Shown here piece after piece: positions 54,362 to 64,000 of a DNA stretch of 64,000 nucleotides; the first letter of the stretch is position 1, and every line of letters begins with the position of its first letter. A program made the translations under genes and the position numbers. Origin of the DNA: Apodemus sylvaticus (lineage: Eukaryota > Chordata > Mammalia > Rodentia > Muridae); contig NC_067478.1 in the NCBI RefSeq assembly GCF_947179515.1, positions 26,714,266 to 26,778,265 of the forward strand, given 5' to 3'. The notes under the pieces are model-generated. The model had not been told where the DNA came from. It ran no database searches and saw nothing but the letters and a program-made list of their open reading frames with translations.

Positions 54362-54580
54362 CCCTACAGGAATGTGACTTTCTTTGCAGAAAGGGCCTTT
54401 ACAGAGGTTGTGTGGGTAAAAAATCAGGCTATTCTTGTGGGATCTAATGCAAATTGATTTATTTCTTTATCAGAGGAGATCATGACACAGACACACTTAG
54501 GAACGACTACGTGACATCGGAGTCAGAAGGCAGCCATCTGCAAGCCAGGGAGAGACCTCAGAGAAAAACTTAACATTTGG
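54362..54580 (+). mobile_element. Old MaLR LTR remnant (MLT1-like)
   Basis: ggaatgtgactttctttgca, tcatgacacagacacactta, agaaggcagccatctgcaag, ccagggagagacctcag. Same plan as mammalian MLT-type LTRs. Confidence 0.6.
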
Positions 54581-55756
54581 ATTGGAGTTCTGTGTGGAAG
54601 CCCCTAGTCTGGCAATTGGTCTTGGCAGTCCTACTAAACTGCTACAACCCCCAGCCGTATCTTCACATGATTGCTTCCATTTCATTCCCAGTTCCCAGGA
54701 CAACTGGTACATCTGCAAGAGGCCATCCCATCCCGACCCACGCATTCTTTTGCTTGTTTTCTTCACAGAAATGTGTCTTGTCTGGTGGCCAGCACATCAT
54801 TGGTTTTCCACTAGAATCCAAGAGATGGCTGCCTGAATGTGCCACCTGGGCTAAGGTAGAGGCTAGCACAAGAAGGGCAAATGGAAAACATGCATTGACC
54901 GTCCACGTTGACGAATACCTAAGAGGCTACAGATACGAGACGCTGCAGGCCTGGAGAAGCGTGCTGCCTGCTATGTGCAGGAATCCAGGCACTCAGAGCA
55001 TGCCAGGAACAGAGGCTCTAAGTGGAACAGGGTCTGGAGGTCAGAGGAGAACTGTGAAGGCACAGAGGGGTTGGGGCTGTTACAGAGGAGAGTCTGCAGG
55101 CTGAAGAGTGAAACAACTGTAACAGCAAGCAGAACGGGAGGTGCCAGTGACCGGGAGTAACCTGTGTTTACAGGGAGGGTGGGAGGGTAGGGAGGAGGGG
55201 CAAGCGCGCACTCCACGTGAGAGGCCTAGTGCCAGAGCCAGGAACTTGAACTTTCTTCTCTCCTTCCCACTCATTCTTCTGCCTTATAAGTAGGGGGGAA
55301 AGTACAACTCAAAGGTTTAATGATAAAAAATTAACTAAATGAATTCAGTTGCATATATTTGTACAACAGTTTTGTTTCGGCCGTTGAACCGAGTGGATTC
55401 TGCAGGTTTTCTCACACTCATACCTTCTGATTTCTTCAGAGACCCACCCCTTACGTGCCCGTACTGGGAAGTTCATGCATTGATATAGTCTGTCCACATC
55501 AAAGTCGAGTCATGCAGGCGATTTATAGGAAACAAATTGTGTCGGCTATAGACTCTCTAGAGCCTGAAACAATCAAACGATTGTACAGTTCAGCTAAAAG
55601 GACTATTTTCCCATTTTAATTTCTTTGTGCCTAGGGAATACAATCTGTTCCCTTACTTTTTTTTTTTCTTGAGATGTGGTCTGTAGCTCTGACACAATCT
55701 GTATGGTCCATGTTTTCCACGTGGTAAACGTTCTATGTGTAAAGACTGTGACGTTT
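54581..55756. other. 1.2 kb plain sequence
   Basis: The 175-codon plus frame (54577-55104) has no recognised domain and begins just after an old LTR. I do not support it as a gene. T-run at 55658-55669. Confidence 0.45.
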
Positions 55757-55890
55757 TCTGGGTATGCTGGAACACACCTGTAGTCTCAGTACTTGGTGGA
55801 TAGAGGGAGAAGCAGCTCAAGGCCAACCTCAGCTACAAAGTTCAAAAGCATCCTGGGTAACAGGAGAGCCTGCCTTCAAATCGACAACAG
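55757..55890 (+). repeat. Old B1-like SINE
   Basis: gggtatgctggaacacacct, tgtagtctcagtacttggtg, tcctgggtaacaggagag. Confidence 0.75.
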
Positions 55891-55894
55891 AGCT

Positions 55895-56030
55895 GGCAAC
55901 TGTCGGTTCAATTCCCAGAACTCACATTACGGAAAGAAAGAACTGAGCCTTACAAGTATTCTGCTGACCTCGATATGCCTGCCGTGTACTCCCCCTGCCC
56001 TACATGCAAAGTAAATGAAAGGGAAATTTA
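55895..56030 (+). repeat. B3 SINE 3' part
   Basis: gtcggttcaattcccagaac, attctgctgacctcgatatg and an A-rich tail. Directly follows the B1-like unit; it may form one composite with it. Confidence 0.65.
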
Positions 56031-56159
56031 AAAAGAACAACAACACAACAAATAAAAAACATGCTGTTGAGAGGTAGTCTATAAATCTTGGGATAAGTGA
56101 TTGATTGTAGCAGAACCCAATTAATCGACTCAATTGATCCTGGCAGTGGTGCTACATTC

Positions 56160-56403
56160 CTTGACAGTGTTGTTCAAAGCTCACCTATTAGATGCTCACC
56201 TATTTCTGTCTACTTGGTGTTTGACTCTAATTCTAAATTTGTCTATTTCTTCTGTATAGCCCTACTAGCTTTTGCTAATGAGATTGAACCACAACGAAAT
56301 TATTTTCTTTCAGAAATAGCCTGGTGATATTCTTTGCTACGAAGTCTATTTCATTTCATTTTAACCTAGCCAAAACATCTCTAACTACTGTTAGTATGGC
56401 ATA
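56160..56403 (-). mobile_element. Ancient L1 fragment, antisense (weak)
   Basis: ctaattctaaatttgtctat, gaagtctatttcatttcatt, ctgttagtatggcatatg recall antisense L1M ORF2. Confidence 0.35.
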
Positions 56404-56610
56404 TGTGGTGGTTTGAATAAAGCTGGCCCCCATAGGCTCATGGGGATTAGCACTAATGGTAGGCACTACCTTGTTAGAAGAAGTATGTCACTGGAGAGTG
56501 GGCTTTGAGGTTTCAGATGCTAAAGACAGATCCAGTGTCTCTGTTCCTGCTGATCTAGAAGTAGACCATGAAAATAATGGACAATAATAATTCTGAACTA
56601 TAAGCAGGGC

Positions 56611-57429
56611 TGTACTGGCTAGTTTTGTATGTCAACCTGACACAAGCTAGAGTCATCACAGAGAAACCTTAGTTGAGGAAATGCCTTCATGAGATCCAGC
56701 TATAAGGCATTTTCTCAGTTAGTGATCAATGGGGGAGAGCCCAGTCCATTGTGGGGGGTGCCATTCCTGGGCTGGTATCCTGGGTTCTATAAGAAGGCAG
56801 GCTGAAATAGAAGAGTTAGAGAAAGGACTGAAAGAGTTGAAGGGGTTTGCAATCCCACAGGAAGAACAACAATATCAACCAACTAGACCCCCACCCCCAG
56901 GACACCCAAGGACTAAACCACCAGCCAAAGAGTATACATGGAGGGACCCATGGCTCCAGCCGCATATGTAACAGAGGATGGCCTTGTCGGACATCAGTGG
57001 GAGGAGAGACCCTTGGTCCTGTGAAGGCTCGATGCCCCAGTGTAGGATAATGCCAGGGCAGAGAGGCAGAAGTGGATGGTTGGGTGGGTGGGTGGGGGAG
57101 CACCCTCATAGAAGCAGGGGGAGGGAGGATGGGATGGGGGATTCAGGAGAGGAAACCTGGAAAAGGTATAACATCTGAAATCTAAATAAACAAAATATCC
57201 AATAATTAAAAAAAAAGAAGAAGAAGAAGGCAGGCTGAGCAAGCCAGGGGGAAGCAAGTCAGTAAGCGGCAACTTCCATGGCCCTGCCTCCAGGTTCCAG
57301 CCCTGCTTGAGTTCCTGTCCTGACTTCCTCCAATGACTGATTGTGATATGGAAATCTAAGCCAAATAAATTCTTTCCTCTCCAACTTGCTTTTGGCTCAT
57401 AGTGTAGCAATAAAACCCTGACTAAGACA
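56611..57429 (+). mobile_element. ORR1A LTR split by L1
   Basis: The left part 56611-56805 has tgtactggctagttttgtat, gtcaacctgacacaagctag, gttctataagaaggcaggct. The right part 57224-57429 ends tcatagtgtagcaataaaac... ctgactaagaca. Poor 5-6-bp host duplication (cagggc versus cagccc). Confidence 0.93.
56806..57223 (+). mobile_element. L1 3' UTR, severely 5'-truncated, 15-bp target duplication
   Basis: 418 bp of rodent L1 3' end: gagttagagaaaggactgaa, aggaagaacaacaatatcaa, cagaggatggccttgtcgg, a polypurine G-tract near 57110, and an A-rich end. Flanked by aagaaggcaggctga (56791-56805 and 57224-57238). Confidence 0.97.
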
Positions 57430-57499
57430 CAGCCCCAATTAAATGTCTTCATGAGAGTTGCCATGGTCTCTTTATAGCAACAGGACATTGACTAAGACA

Positions 57500-58250
57500 G
57501 AAGCTGGTATAAGGAGTGGGGTATTGCTATGACAGACCTGACCACACTTCTTGGTGGAATGTGAACTTTCAGACTTGGGAGAAGGAAAAACAGTTGAAGA
57601 CTTTAAGTGGGGCTTAATGCACCAGACTACTGGGAAGAGGGAAGACAGTGATGCTGAGAAGAATGTAGATTACGACTGACAACCCAGCTCAAAAGCTTTC
57701 AAAGGAGAAGAGTATTAATAAATAGCCTACAGATCATTCTTGTGCTATTTTAGTGAAGAAAGTGACTGTTTTCTACCCTTGTCCAAAAACCTGCCCAAGG
57801 CTGAATTGAGGAGTTTTGGATTAATGGTGATGAGAGAGGAGATTTGAAGTCAGTGTAGTATGAACTGTACCATGAGGTTTTTAATGGTGAAAGAGCTTGC
57901 TGAAGACTCTACCCAGCTTTGCCTCGTGTATGAGATTTTCCATTTTAGCTGAGGTAAAAAGACATCAGTCTTTCAGATTAACCCCAAGTACAAGACAATT
58001 CTCCACCACCTACCTATTTGCCCAACTATTAAGCCTACTAAGAGGTGGTAGCCTGAGTTAAAAGCTAAAGAAGATGAGGACCCATTTCATAAAACCCAGC
58101 CCTAGAGGGAAGCAGCCTCCTGTGACATGCAGCTGCATTCACACTCCTCACCAGGATTTGTTTTCCAAGGCTCTGTTCATGTTTCTCACTGCTGCCAAAC
58201 CAGAAGCCAGGCTTCTACGCAATGACCCTTGACTATGGCTGCTGACTCAA
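57500..58250 (+). mobile_element. MaLR (MT) internal region
   Basis: Begins immediately after the MT LTR with gaagctggtataaggagtgg, then ctttaagtggggcttaatgc and gacagtgatgctgagaagaa, matching MT internal sequence. Non-coding; right boundary approximate. No matching 3' LTR is seen. Confidence 0.75.
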
Positions 58251-58860
58251 GGCTGGTGTTGGGCTAGGTATTGTAGGGGAAAGAAAATATTAAACATAAT
58301 TTTGGCTCTGGGTACTGAAAGACAATCCAGCAATGAGAAACTGTTAAAGATAGTCCATGGGTGTTCCCAGCCGTTCCACTTCTTCCGTGGGAAGGTCCAC
58401 AGGGGACCCGGCCACAGAGAGCAGAGAGAACTTACTACAAGCCTCATGGTACTATGTCACAGAAATTCACAAAATGAGAAATGAAGATAGAGTTCCTAAA
58501 GGTTTTTGAAAGTACAAGTGGGAGAAACAGGCATGTAAGGGATTGGATGAGAGTTCACTCAACATCAACGATAACCGGAAATGGAGGGGGTGAGGTAGTA
58601 TGCTGCTGAGAGGGGACTGGGAATGGGGAAACAACAGGGAGAAAAGGAAGCCCTTAGACAAGAATCTGGTTTGTGTTTCTCATTGGCTAAAAGAGACACT
58701 TATGCTCTCCTCCTGTCTGTAAGCATAGCAGAGAATCATTAATAGTGCTAGGGCCTATTGGTACCCATGAAGGGTGTCTCCCCTTCTCTGGTGAGAAAAG
58801 AGAGGGGGGATGGGAGAGGAGGTGTGAGGGTAGGGCTGGGAGGAGAGGAGGGATGAAAAG
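58251..58860. other. Plain sequence, G-rich at right
   Basis: 58780-58850 is purine/G-rich and recalls an L1-type 3' UTR, but not securely. Rest unassigned. Confidence 0.4.
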
Positions 58861-58863
58861 TGA

Positions 58864-58936
58864 ATAGATAGATAGATGATAGATAGATAGATGATAGATA
58901 GATAGATAGATAGATAGATAGACTGACAGATAGATA
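58864..58936. repeat. (GATA)n microsatellite
   Basis: GATA units with two GATGATA interruptions. Confidence 0.97.
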
Positions 58937-59487
58937 AAACCATATGATGTGACTGAAGGGAGAGTAAAAAAAAAAAAAAACCAACATAATTTTAAAACAA
59001 ATTTGAAATGTAAAATGTCGCACCGGAACCTAAATTGAAACGAAAAAAACGTTAAGTGAAAGGGCTTTTGTCCTGTTGCCTTGGCCAGCCTTCTACTCCT
59101 TGGCTCAATTATCCTTCTAAATGGCCTGGATTACATGTGCACATTAATTCCACTCTGTGCCATCTCCGCCAAGCCCACACGCATGTGGTGCAAAACCCTG
59201 GCACTTAAGAAAGTCGCTCTTCGGCTGACTCCACTTGCTGCTGTGGCCTTCTGGGAAACCTCAAACTCCTATTCAAAACCCGCTGCCCCCTTTCTAATCC
59301 CTCTAGCCAGCATGCCGCTTGGACACAAGTGGCTAACAACCTCCTGGTGCATGAATACAGATACCAATCTCTGGCTCAAGGATGTCCATCTGACCAGCTG
59401 GCATAGGATAAAGGAGAGGGTTTGGCATTAACTGCCCAACTTCATCAAGAGGTAGCTAGAATAGAAACAGATGCTCATCAGCCTCTT
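58937..59487. other. Plain sequence
   Basis: A 116-codon plus frame at 59081-59431 has no recognised domain. No repeat recognised except the A-run 58968-58980. Confidence 0.45.
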
Positions 59488-59492
59488 GGCTT

Positions 59493-60003
59493 TGTAGTGG
59501 TTTGAATGTGCTTAGCTCAGGGAGTGGCATTATTAGGATGTGTGGTCCTCTTGGAGTAGGTGTGGCCTTGTTGGAGGAAGTGTGTTACTGTGTGCGTTGG
59601 CTTTGAGACCCTCCTCCTAGCTGCCTGGAAGACAAACTTCTATCTGCCTTCTGATCAAGATGTACAACTCTTAACTCTTCCAGTACCATGCCTGCCTGGG
59701 TGCTGCCATGCTTCCTGCCTTGATGATAATTGACTGAACTCTGAACTTGTAAGCCAATCCCAATTAAATGTTTGCCTTTATAAGAGTAGCCATGGTCAGC
59801 CAGGTGGGGGTGACACAAGCCTGTAATCCCAGCACTCTGGGAGGCAGAGGCAGGCGGATTTCTGAGTTTGAGGCCAGCCTGGTCTACAGAGTGAGTTCCA
59901 GGATAGCCAGGGCTACACAAAGAAATGCTGTCTCGGAAAAAAAAAAAAAGAGTTGCCAAGGTCATGGTGTCTGTTCACAGCAATGGAAACCCTAACTAAG
60001 ACA
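59493..60003 (+). mobile_element. MT (MTA-type) solo LTR with 5-bp target duplication, split by B1
   Basis: Starts tgtagtggtttgaatgtgct, contains tggaggaagtgtgttactgt, ccaattaaatgtttgcc and tttataagag, ends ccctaactaagaca. Exact GGCTT duplication at 59488-59492 and 60004-60008, which shows it is an independent insertion and not the 3' LTR of the 56.4-kb element. Confidence 0.96.
59799..59947 (+). repeat. B1 SINE with 17-bp target duplication
   Basis: gccaggtgggggtgacacaa through ggaaaaaaaaaaaa. Flanks aagagtagccatggtca (59782-59798) and aagagttgccaaggtca (59948-59964). Confidence 0.97.
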
Positions 60004-60044
60004 GGCTTTACCTCCCTCTGTTCCCTAACCTATAAAATCATTTA

Positions 60045-60245
60045 TTTTTAAAAAAGATTTATTTTATTACTTTGTGTATTGGGGGGATGGGGGCCTGAGA
60101 ATGTCAATGTCAGAAGTGGACATCAGAGCCCTTGGCACTAGACTTGCAGGTGTTGGTGAACTTCCTAATGTAGGTTCTGTAATCCAAACTAAGTTCTCTG
60201 ATAGAATAGTAAACACTCTTAAACTACGGAGGCATCTCCCTAACC
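60045..60245 (-). repeat. B3/B2-type SINE, antisense
   Basis: aaaaagatttattttattac tail, cttgcaggtgttggtgaact, taaactacggaggcatctcc head. Diverged. Confidence 0.7.
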
Positions 60246-60283
60246 TCCCTCTTTTATTGTCTTTTACTTTATTATTGGGGGAT

Positions 60284-60674
60284 GGCCTGGTTAATTTTAT
60301 GCCAACATGAGACAAGCTAGAGCCATATGGAAGGAAAGTCAACTGAGATAATGCCCACATAGATCCTGCTGTGGGGCTGGATAGGGGAGCACCCAGTCCA
60401 CTGTGGGTGGCGCTATCCCCAGGGCTGGTGATCCTGGCTTCAATAAGAAAGCAGGCAGACCAAGCTATAAGGAGCAAACAAGCAAGCAACATCCCGCCAT
60501 GGCCTTTGCATCAGCTCCTGCCTCCAAGTTCCTGTCCTGTTTGAGTTCCTGTCCTGACTTCCTTCAATGATGGGCTATGATGTGAAAGTACAAGGAAAAA
60601 ACCCTCCCCGACCCAACAACTTGCTTTTGTTTATGGTGTTTCATCACAGCAATATAAACCCTAACTAAGACAGG
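60284..60674 (+). mobile_element. ORR1-type LTR
   Basis: gttaattttatgccaacatg, acaagctagagccatatgg, gtgggtggcgctatcccc, ttcaataagaaagcaggc, ttcctgtcctgacttcct, ending aaccctaactaagaca. Near full length. Confidence 0.93.
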
Positions 60675-60675
60675 G

Positions 60676-60812
60676 ATGCACACACACACACACACACACA
60701 CATTCCACAAGGTATGTATGGAAGTCAGAGGATGACTTGTAGGATTTAGTTCTCTCCTTCCACTATTTGAGATTCAGGGATCAAACTTAGGTCATCAGAT
60801 TTAGTGACAGAC
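60676..60812 (-). repeat. B3 SINE fragment, antisense
   Basis: CA-rich tail then gaagtcagaggatgacttgt, ttagttctctccttccac, cttaggtcatcagattta. The head is missing. Confidence 0.8.
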
Positions 60813-60827
60813 AACTACATGGACACT

Positions 60828-60997
60828 ACATGCACTACAAGCATGCAATGCCTGAGGAGACCAGAAGAGGGTGACAGATCTTGGGATCTGGAATAACCTA
60901 TATGAGCTCTCACTCATATAGGTGGTGAGAACCAAACTCACGTCCTCTGGAAGAATGAGCAAGTGCTCTTAGACACTTAGCTATCTCTCCAGTCCGT
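60828..60997 (-). repeat. B2/B3-type SINE, antisense
   Basis: gagaccagaagagggtgaca, ggtggtgagaaccaaactca, cgtcctctggaagaatgagc, ttagctatctctccagtcc head. Confidence 0.85.
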
Positions 60998-61170
60998 ATG
61001 TATGTATATATATGTATGTGTGTATGCATGCATGCGTGTATGTATGTATTGAGACAAACTCTAGTTGGCCTGGAACTCACCACGTAGACCAGGCTAGTCT
61101 CAAACTCAAAGAAATCTTTCTGCCTCTGTCCCCCCAGTGCTGAGATTAAAGGTGAGTGTCACCATACCTG
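60998..61170 (-). repeat. (TATG)n plus B1 SINE, antisense
   Basis: TATG/TATA run 60998-61048 takes the place of the tail. Body gttggcctggaactcaccac, gaccaggctagtctcaaac, ctgagattaaaggtgagtg. Confidence 0.85.
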
Positions 61171-61432
61171 GACACCACACCACCATGCACACATATATGT
61201 TGATTAGATTACTGAGGCTATTCCTGATACAGGACATTTGCCACACCATACAGTACTTTCCATGGATTGCAGAGCGCCTAGCATGTAAGAGCCCCACAGG
61301 GAGTTTCTTCCTAAATTACATCCTGATACCTGTATATGTCTATGACCCTCGCTAATCTGTTAAGCTCAGAGACTTTCCTCTCTAAACTTAGTAACTCCTC
61401 TCTCAAAGCTCAGAGACTCCTACCCTTTAAGG
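61171..61432. other. Plain sequence
   Basis: No feature recognised. Confidence 0.5.
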
Positions 61433-61632
61433 CAGTGGCTCTCAATGTTCCTGATGCTGTGACCCCTTATTATAGTTCCTCATGTTGCGGAGACCCTGAT
61501 CATAAAATTATTTTATTGCTATTTCATAACTGAAATTTTCTTATTGTTATGAATTGTAATGTAAATATCTGATATACAGGATATCTGATGCGTGACCCCA
61601 AGGGGGTCACGACCCATAGGTTGAGAACTGCT
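61433..61632 (+). mobile_element. URR1 non-autonomous hAT (Charlie-type) element
   Basis: 200 bp with inverted ends cagtggctctcaa and ttgagaactgct. Inside are ttcctcatgttgcggagac, gttatgaattgtaatgtaaa, tatctgatatacaggatatc and ggtcacgacccataggttg. No transposase; moved by a source element in trans. The expected 8-bp host duplication is not clear. Confidence 0.93.
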
Positions 61633-62002
61633 ACATAAAATCTCTGAATGTGAGAAATTGCCTTTGTTCTGCCGTTCCAGGCATCTCCTATTCCAGCTTC
61701 CCCTGCTGCTGAATGGCTGGCCTCAGGAAGGACCAGATGCTCTGAGGTCTGTCTAAGCGCATCTATCGACTGAACCTGAGTCTTTATTATTTAGAGCGTT
61801 GAGCAGCTGGGATCCCAGGCCCCCACCACCAAGCCTGGCTTCCACCTGGGGCCTTCCCAGTGTAACTCAGCACTGCTAACCACCACCATGTTCAGAGTTT
61901 CCCATTATCCCAAACTCAGGTTTGTCCTCATTAAAGATTAAACTTCCGGCAGCCTTTCTCTCCTAAGAGCTCCTATTATGTCTCTGTCTCTGTGAATTTG
62001 CC

Positions 62003-62003
<1 letters not shown>
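61633..62003. other. Plain sequence with B1-like scrap
   Basis: 61795-61850 (ctgggatcccaggcccccac, caccaagcctggct) resembles the 5' end of an antisense B1-like SINE. Rest unassigned. Confidence 0.4.
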
Positions 62004-62034
<31 letters not shown>

Positions 62035-62036
62035 AA
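62004..62036. repeat. (CTTTT)n/T run
   Basis: Four CTTTT units then T13. Confidence 0.95.
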
Positions 62037-62074
62037 GAAAAGGAAGAGGAGATATGCAACTAAAAGATAAAGGT

Positions 62075-62140
62075 AAAATCTTTCATCTCACAGAGATGAA
62101 AACAAAGAGCCAGGAAGGTTAGGAGGCTCTAAGTTTTTTC
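62075..62140 (+). repeat. MIR-like fragment (weak)
   Basis: catctcacagagatgaaaac, agagccaggaaggttagg resembles the MIR core. Confidence 0.3.
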
Positions 62141-62194
62141 CTTGTAACTTTCCTAGTAATATATATTTACTTTATGACCATGTGAACTGCCTAC

Positions 62195-62290
62195 ATACTT
62201 TTATTGTGGTGAAAAATCTACAACATAAAACTTTATATATCAACCACTATGGAACATAAAATTTATTGGTGCTGAGCACATTCATGAGCT
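62195..62290 (-). mobile_element. Ancient L1M 3' scrap, antisense
   Basis: cttttattgtggtgaaaaat, acaacataaaactttatat and gagcacattcatgagctt recall antisense L1MB-type 3' ends. Confidence 0.45.
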
Positions 62291-62291
62291 T

Positions 62292-62418
62292 AGTACATGT
62301 CTGCAAATCCAGCTCTCTGAAAGGTAAGGAAGGAGGATTTTCGTTTTGGGCCAGCCTAGGATGCACATAGCAAGTTCAAGATGAGCCTAATATATGTAGT
62401 AAGACTCTGTCTGAAAAA
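62292..62418 (+). repeat. Old B1-like SINE (PB1 type)
   Basis: aaatccagctctctgaaagg, gggccagcctaggatgcac, gtagtaagactctgtctga. Confidence 0.7.
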
Positions 62419-62439
62419 TTCAAGAGCTTAGGCCATGGG

Positions 62440-62586
62440 GTTTGTTTTTGTTTTTGTTTTTGTTTTTCTGAGACAGGGTTTCTCTGTGTATCCCTGGCTG
62501 TCCTGGAACTCACTCTGTAGATCAGACTGGCCTCGAACTCCCAAGCGCTGGGATTAAAAACATGTGCCACCACTGCTGCCCGGCTG
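62440..62586 (-). repeat. B1 SINE, antisense, with internal deletion
   Basis: (TTTTTG)n tail, gagacagggtttctctgtg, ctggcctcgaactcccaagc, gtgccaccactgctgcccgg. The agaaatccgcctgcctctg segment is missing. Confidence 0.95.
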
Positions 62587-63109
62587 GGTAGAAGCTTCCC
62601 ATTAGCTCCGTTTGAGGCAGTAGTGATGTTCTATCAGCATGGGGAAGGACTTCAGGTGTTTCCCCCTATGTGACTGACTGTCACAATCCTCTTAGTGGAG
62701 TCCCGTGGTTACGTGTTCCAGAAAAGTTTTTGGCAGGGAGCAGGCCCCATGCCTACTGTACTCATTCTGAGTTTTCTGGGGTTTGGGCTCACTCAACCTT
62801 ACCAGTTCTTCTGTCTGGTGGCACGGTCCACTTGCCCCACATGTGGTCATTTTTTTTTAAGTTTTTTTTTTCTATAAATGCCATTCAAACTCATTCCTCA
62901 CTCTGTTTGTTCCGGACTGTTTGACTACATTGATTTTGTTTGTTTAGGGACACTGAAATTACTCAGAAGGTGAGGACAGGGAATGGTTAATCCTAGATGT
63001 CACTTTGTTACACGTGGAATCAGCTAAAACAAAAGCAGCTGAGCTCGCTCGCTCACGGAGGGTGGGGAGGTGGTTTGCTCTTGTTTGTTTGTTTGTTTGT
63101 TCAGATCAT
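62587..63109. other. Plain sequence
   Basis: T-rich at 62849-62871 and TTTG run at 63083-63100. No gene or repeat recognised. Confidence 0.5.
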
Positions 63110-63553
63110 TTGATGTGGGAAAACCCACTCTACATCTGGGTCACTTCAGTCTAGAAGGTCCACCCTAAATCTGGGTCATTTGAGGTCAGAAGCCCCACCC
63201 TAAATTTGAACCGTATCTTCTAGTTGTAGCCCATATAAACAGTATGAAAGAAGGAAGCTTTTGGCTTTTTCCTGTTTTCCCCTCTCTGGTGGTGGCAAGT
63301 TTATCTATCCTGCTGCTGAGGAATTCCTTCACTGGTATTAGAACCTACTTCTTTGGAATTTCAGCATAGACTGAAGACCAGCTGAGACACCCTTCCTCAT
63401 GATCAGACTAACCACCTGATTCTTACTTAGCCTTTCCTTCAGGAAACAGCCACCGCCGGACTGACCACAGCCTGTATACTGCTCAGATAAATCTACTTTT
63501 AATATGTATAGATCAATTCTGTTCTTCTAGAGAGGCCTAGCTAATACAAATTG
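63110..63553 (+). mobile_element. LTR-like rodent repeat, family unnamed
   Basis: gtagcccatataaacagtat (TATA-like), gcatagactgaagaccagct, gagacacccttcctcatgat, ccacagcctgtatactgctc, agataaatctac, then tctagagaggcctagctaat. I know this order from a common rodent repeat but cannot name it with confidence. Confidence 0.5.
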
Positions 63554-63789
63554 TTGTGCCAGGAGTGGTTCTAGAGAAGCACATGAATTGTTCTAAGTAT
63601 TTGGAACAGGCTTTCCAAGTTGCCAACATCTACAGTTCCTGAAGCCTCTCCCAGAAGCACAGACTACACCAACAATCCATGGCATGAACTATTCGAAGAT
63701 AAATTACTGAGATAAATTTAGCTGACTTACCTATTGTGAGGGGCAAGAAATTTAGTGACTCTGTACATAAAACTTTTCTAATTTCTTTA

Positions 63790-63964
63790 AGATTTATTTA
63801 TTTATGTATTTATTTTATGTATAGGAGTACACTGTAGCTATCCTCAGACACACCAGAAGAGGGAGTCAGATTCCATTACAGATGGTTGTGAGCCAGCATG
63901 TGGTTGCTGGGAATTGAACTCAGAACCTCCGGAAGAGCAGTCAGTGCCCTTAACCATTGAGCCC
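63790..63964 (-). repeat. B2 SINE, antisense
   Basis: aagatttatttatttatgta tail, gtacactgtagctatcctca, ggttgtgagccagcatgtgg, ccttaaccattgagcccc head. Confidence 0.96.
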
Positions 63965-63977
63965 CAACTTTTTAAAA

Positions 63978-64000
63978 TCTCTGTGTAGCCTGTCTGGCCT
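63978..64000 (-). repeat. B1 SINE start, cut by window end
   Basis: atctctgtgtagcctgtctg matches antisense B1; the rest lies outside the window. Confidence 0.6.

Larger units (their letters stand above)
56404..57499 (+). mobile_element. MT-family (MaLR) 5' LTR split by ORR1A
   Basis: The left part 56404-56610 has tgtggtggtttgaataaagc, cctgctgatctagaagtag. The right part 57430-57499 has cagccccaattaaatgtctt, gagagttgccatggtct, ending ttgactaagaca. MaLR internal sequence follows at 57500, so this is the upstream LTR of an element, not a solo LTR. Confidence 0.9.

Noticed and set aside
54577..55104. 175-codon plus frame
   Set aside because: Plain sequence with average composition, no homology recognised, starts next to an old LTR; compatible with chance.
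59081..59431. 116-codon plus frame
   Set aside because: No domain, no regulatory context; chance frame.
59493..60003. 3' LTR partner of the MT element at 56.4 kb
   Set aside because: It has its own exact GGCTT duplication on both sides, so it is an independent solo LTR.

Overview
Overall reading. This is a stretch of mouse-type (Muridae, most likely Mus musculus) nuclear DNA that looks intergenic or deep intronic. The evidence is the repeat content: many B1 copies carrying the mouse B1 signature, B2, B3, ID/B4-type SINEs, rodent L1 3' ends, ORR1 and MT (MaLR) LTRs and a URR1 hAT element. Long stretches of short tandem repeats typical of mouse are also present. I found no convincing protein-coding exon, no tRNA or rRNA gene, no CpG island and no CRISPR or bacterial feature. 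The open frames are short, or lie inside simple repeats (His/Thr, Trp/Met/Asp, Ser/Leu and Lys/Glu runs), or are pieces of retrotransposons.

Layout. 1-9.6 kb: B1, ID_B1 and B3 SINEs, a solo LTR with clean ends (1737-2227), about 2.1 kb of plain sequence, an old L1 tail, a three-layer nest (ORR1 LTR < antisense B2 < L1, 5453-7392) and an LTR-like block with an expanded four-copy minisatellite (8167-8840). 9.6-22 kb: MaLR internal sequence, antisense ancient L1, an antisense B3 split by a 360-bp LTR (11260-11619), an old MaLR LTR, several MIRs, and two large minisatellites (18.2-18.6 and 21.3-21.9 kb). 22-31 kb: SINEs, L1 pieces, an antisense ORR1A, and about 2.1 kb of AT-rich ERV-like sequence ending in an LTR near 30.39 kb. 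31-47 kb: sparse SINEs, a TGG/TGA array at 35 kb, an MT solo LTR at 38 kb and two related ERV LTRs (38.3 and 46.3 kb). In between lies about 2 kb of non-repetitive sequence (40.1-42.2 kb) holding a 98%-identical 50-bp direct repeat and a TATA-like box. 47-64 kb: B1/B3 SINEs, antisense ancient L1, MaLR remnants, a B3 with a 102-bp tandem duplication, and a second nest (MT LTR < ORR1A < L1, followed by MaLR internal sequence, 56.4-58.25 kb). After these come a second MT solo LTR with exact 5-bp target duplications (59493-60003), URR1 and further SINEs.

How the parts relate. Nothing here works together as a gene set. The informative content is the order of insertions, shown by nesting and target-site duplications, plus local duplications inside repeats, sequences able to form hairpins or G-quadruplexes, and two CTCF-like motifs (14361-14375 and 26042-26055) outside recognised repeats. 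Repeat family names are from memory of consensus sequences and were not checked against a library; where I was unsure the class is given rather than a name. I do not see a new biological system here. The best candidates for a second look are the nested elements, the 50-bp recent duplication, the 102-bp duplication in B3, the perfect 15-bp hairpin in ERV-like sequence, and two unidentified coding-like remnants at about 19.9 and 24.9 kb.
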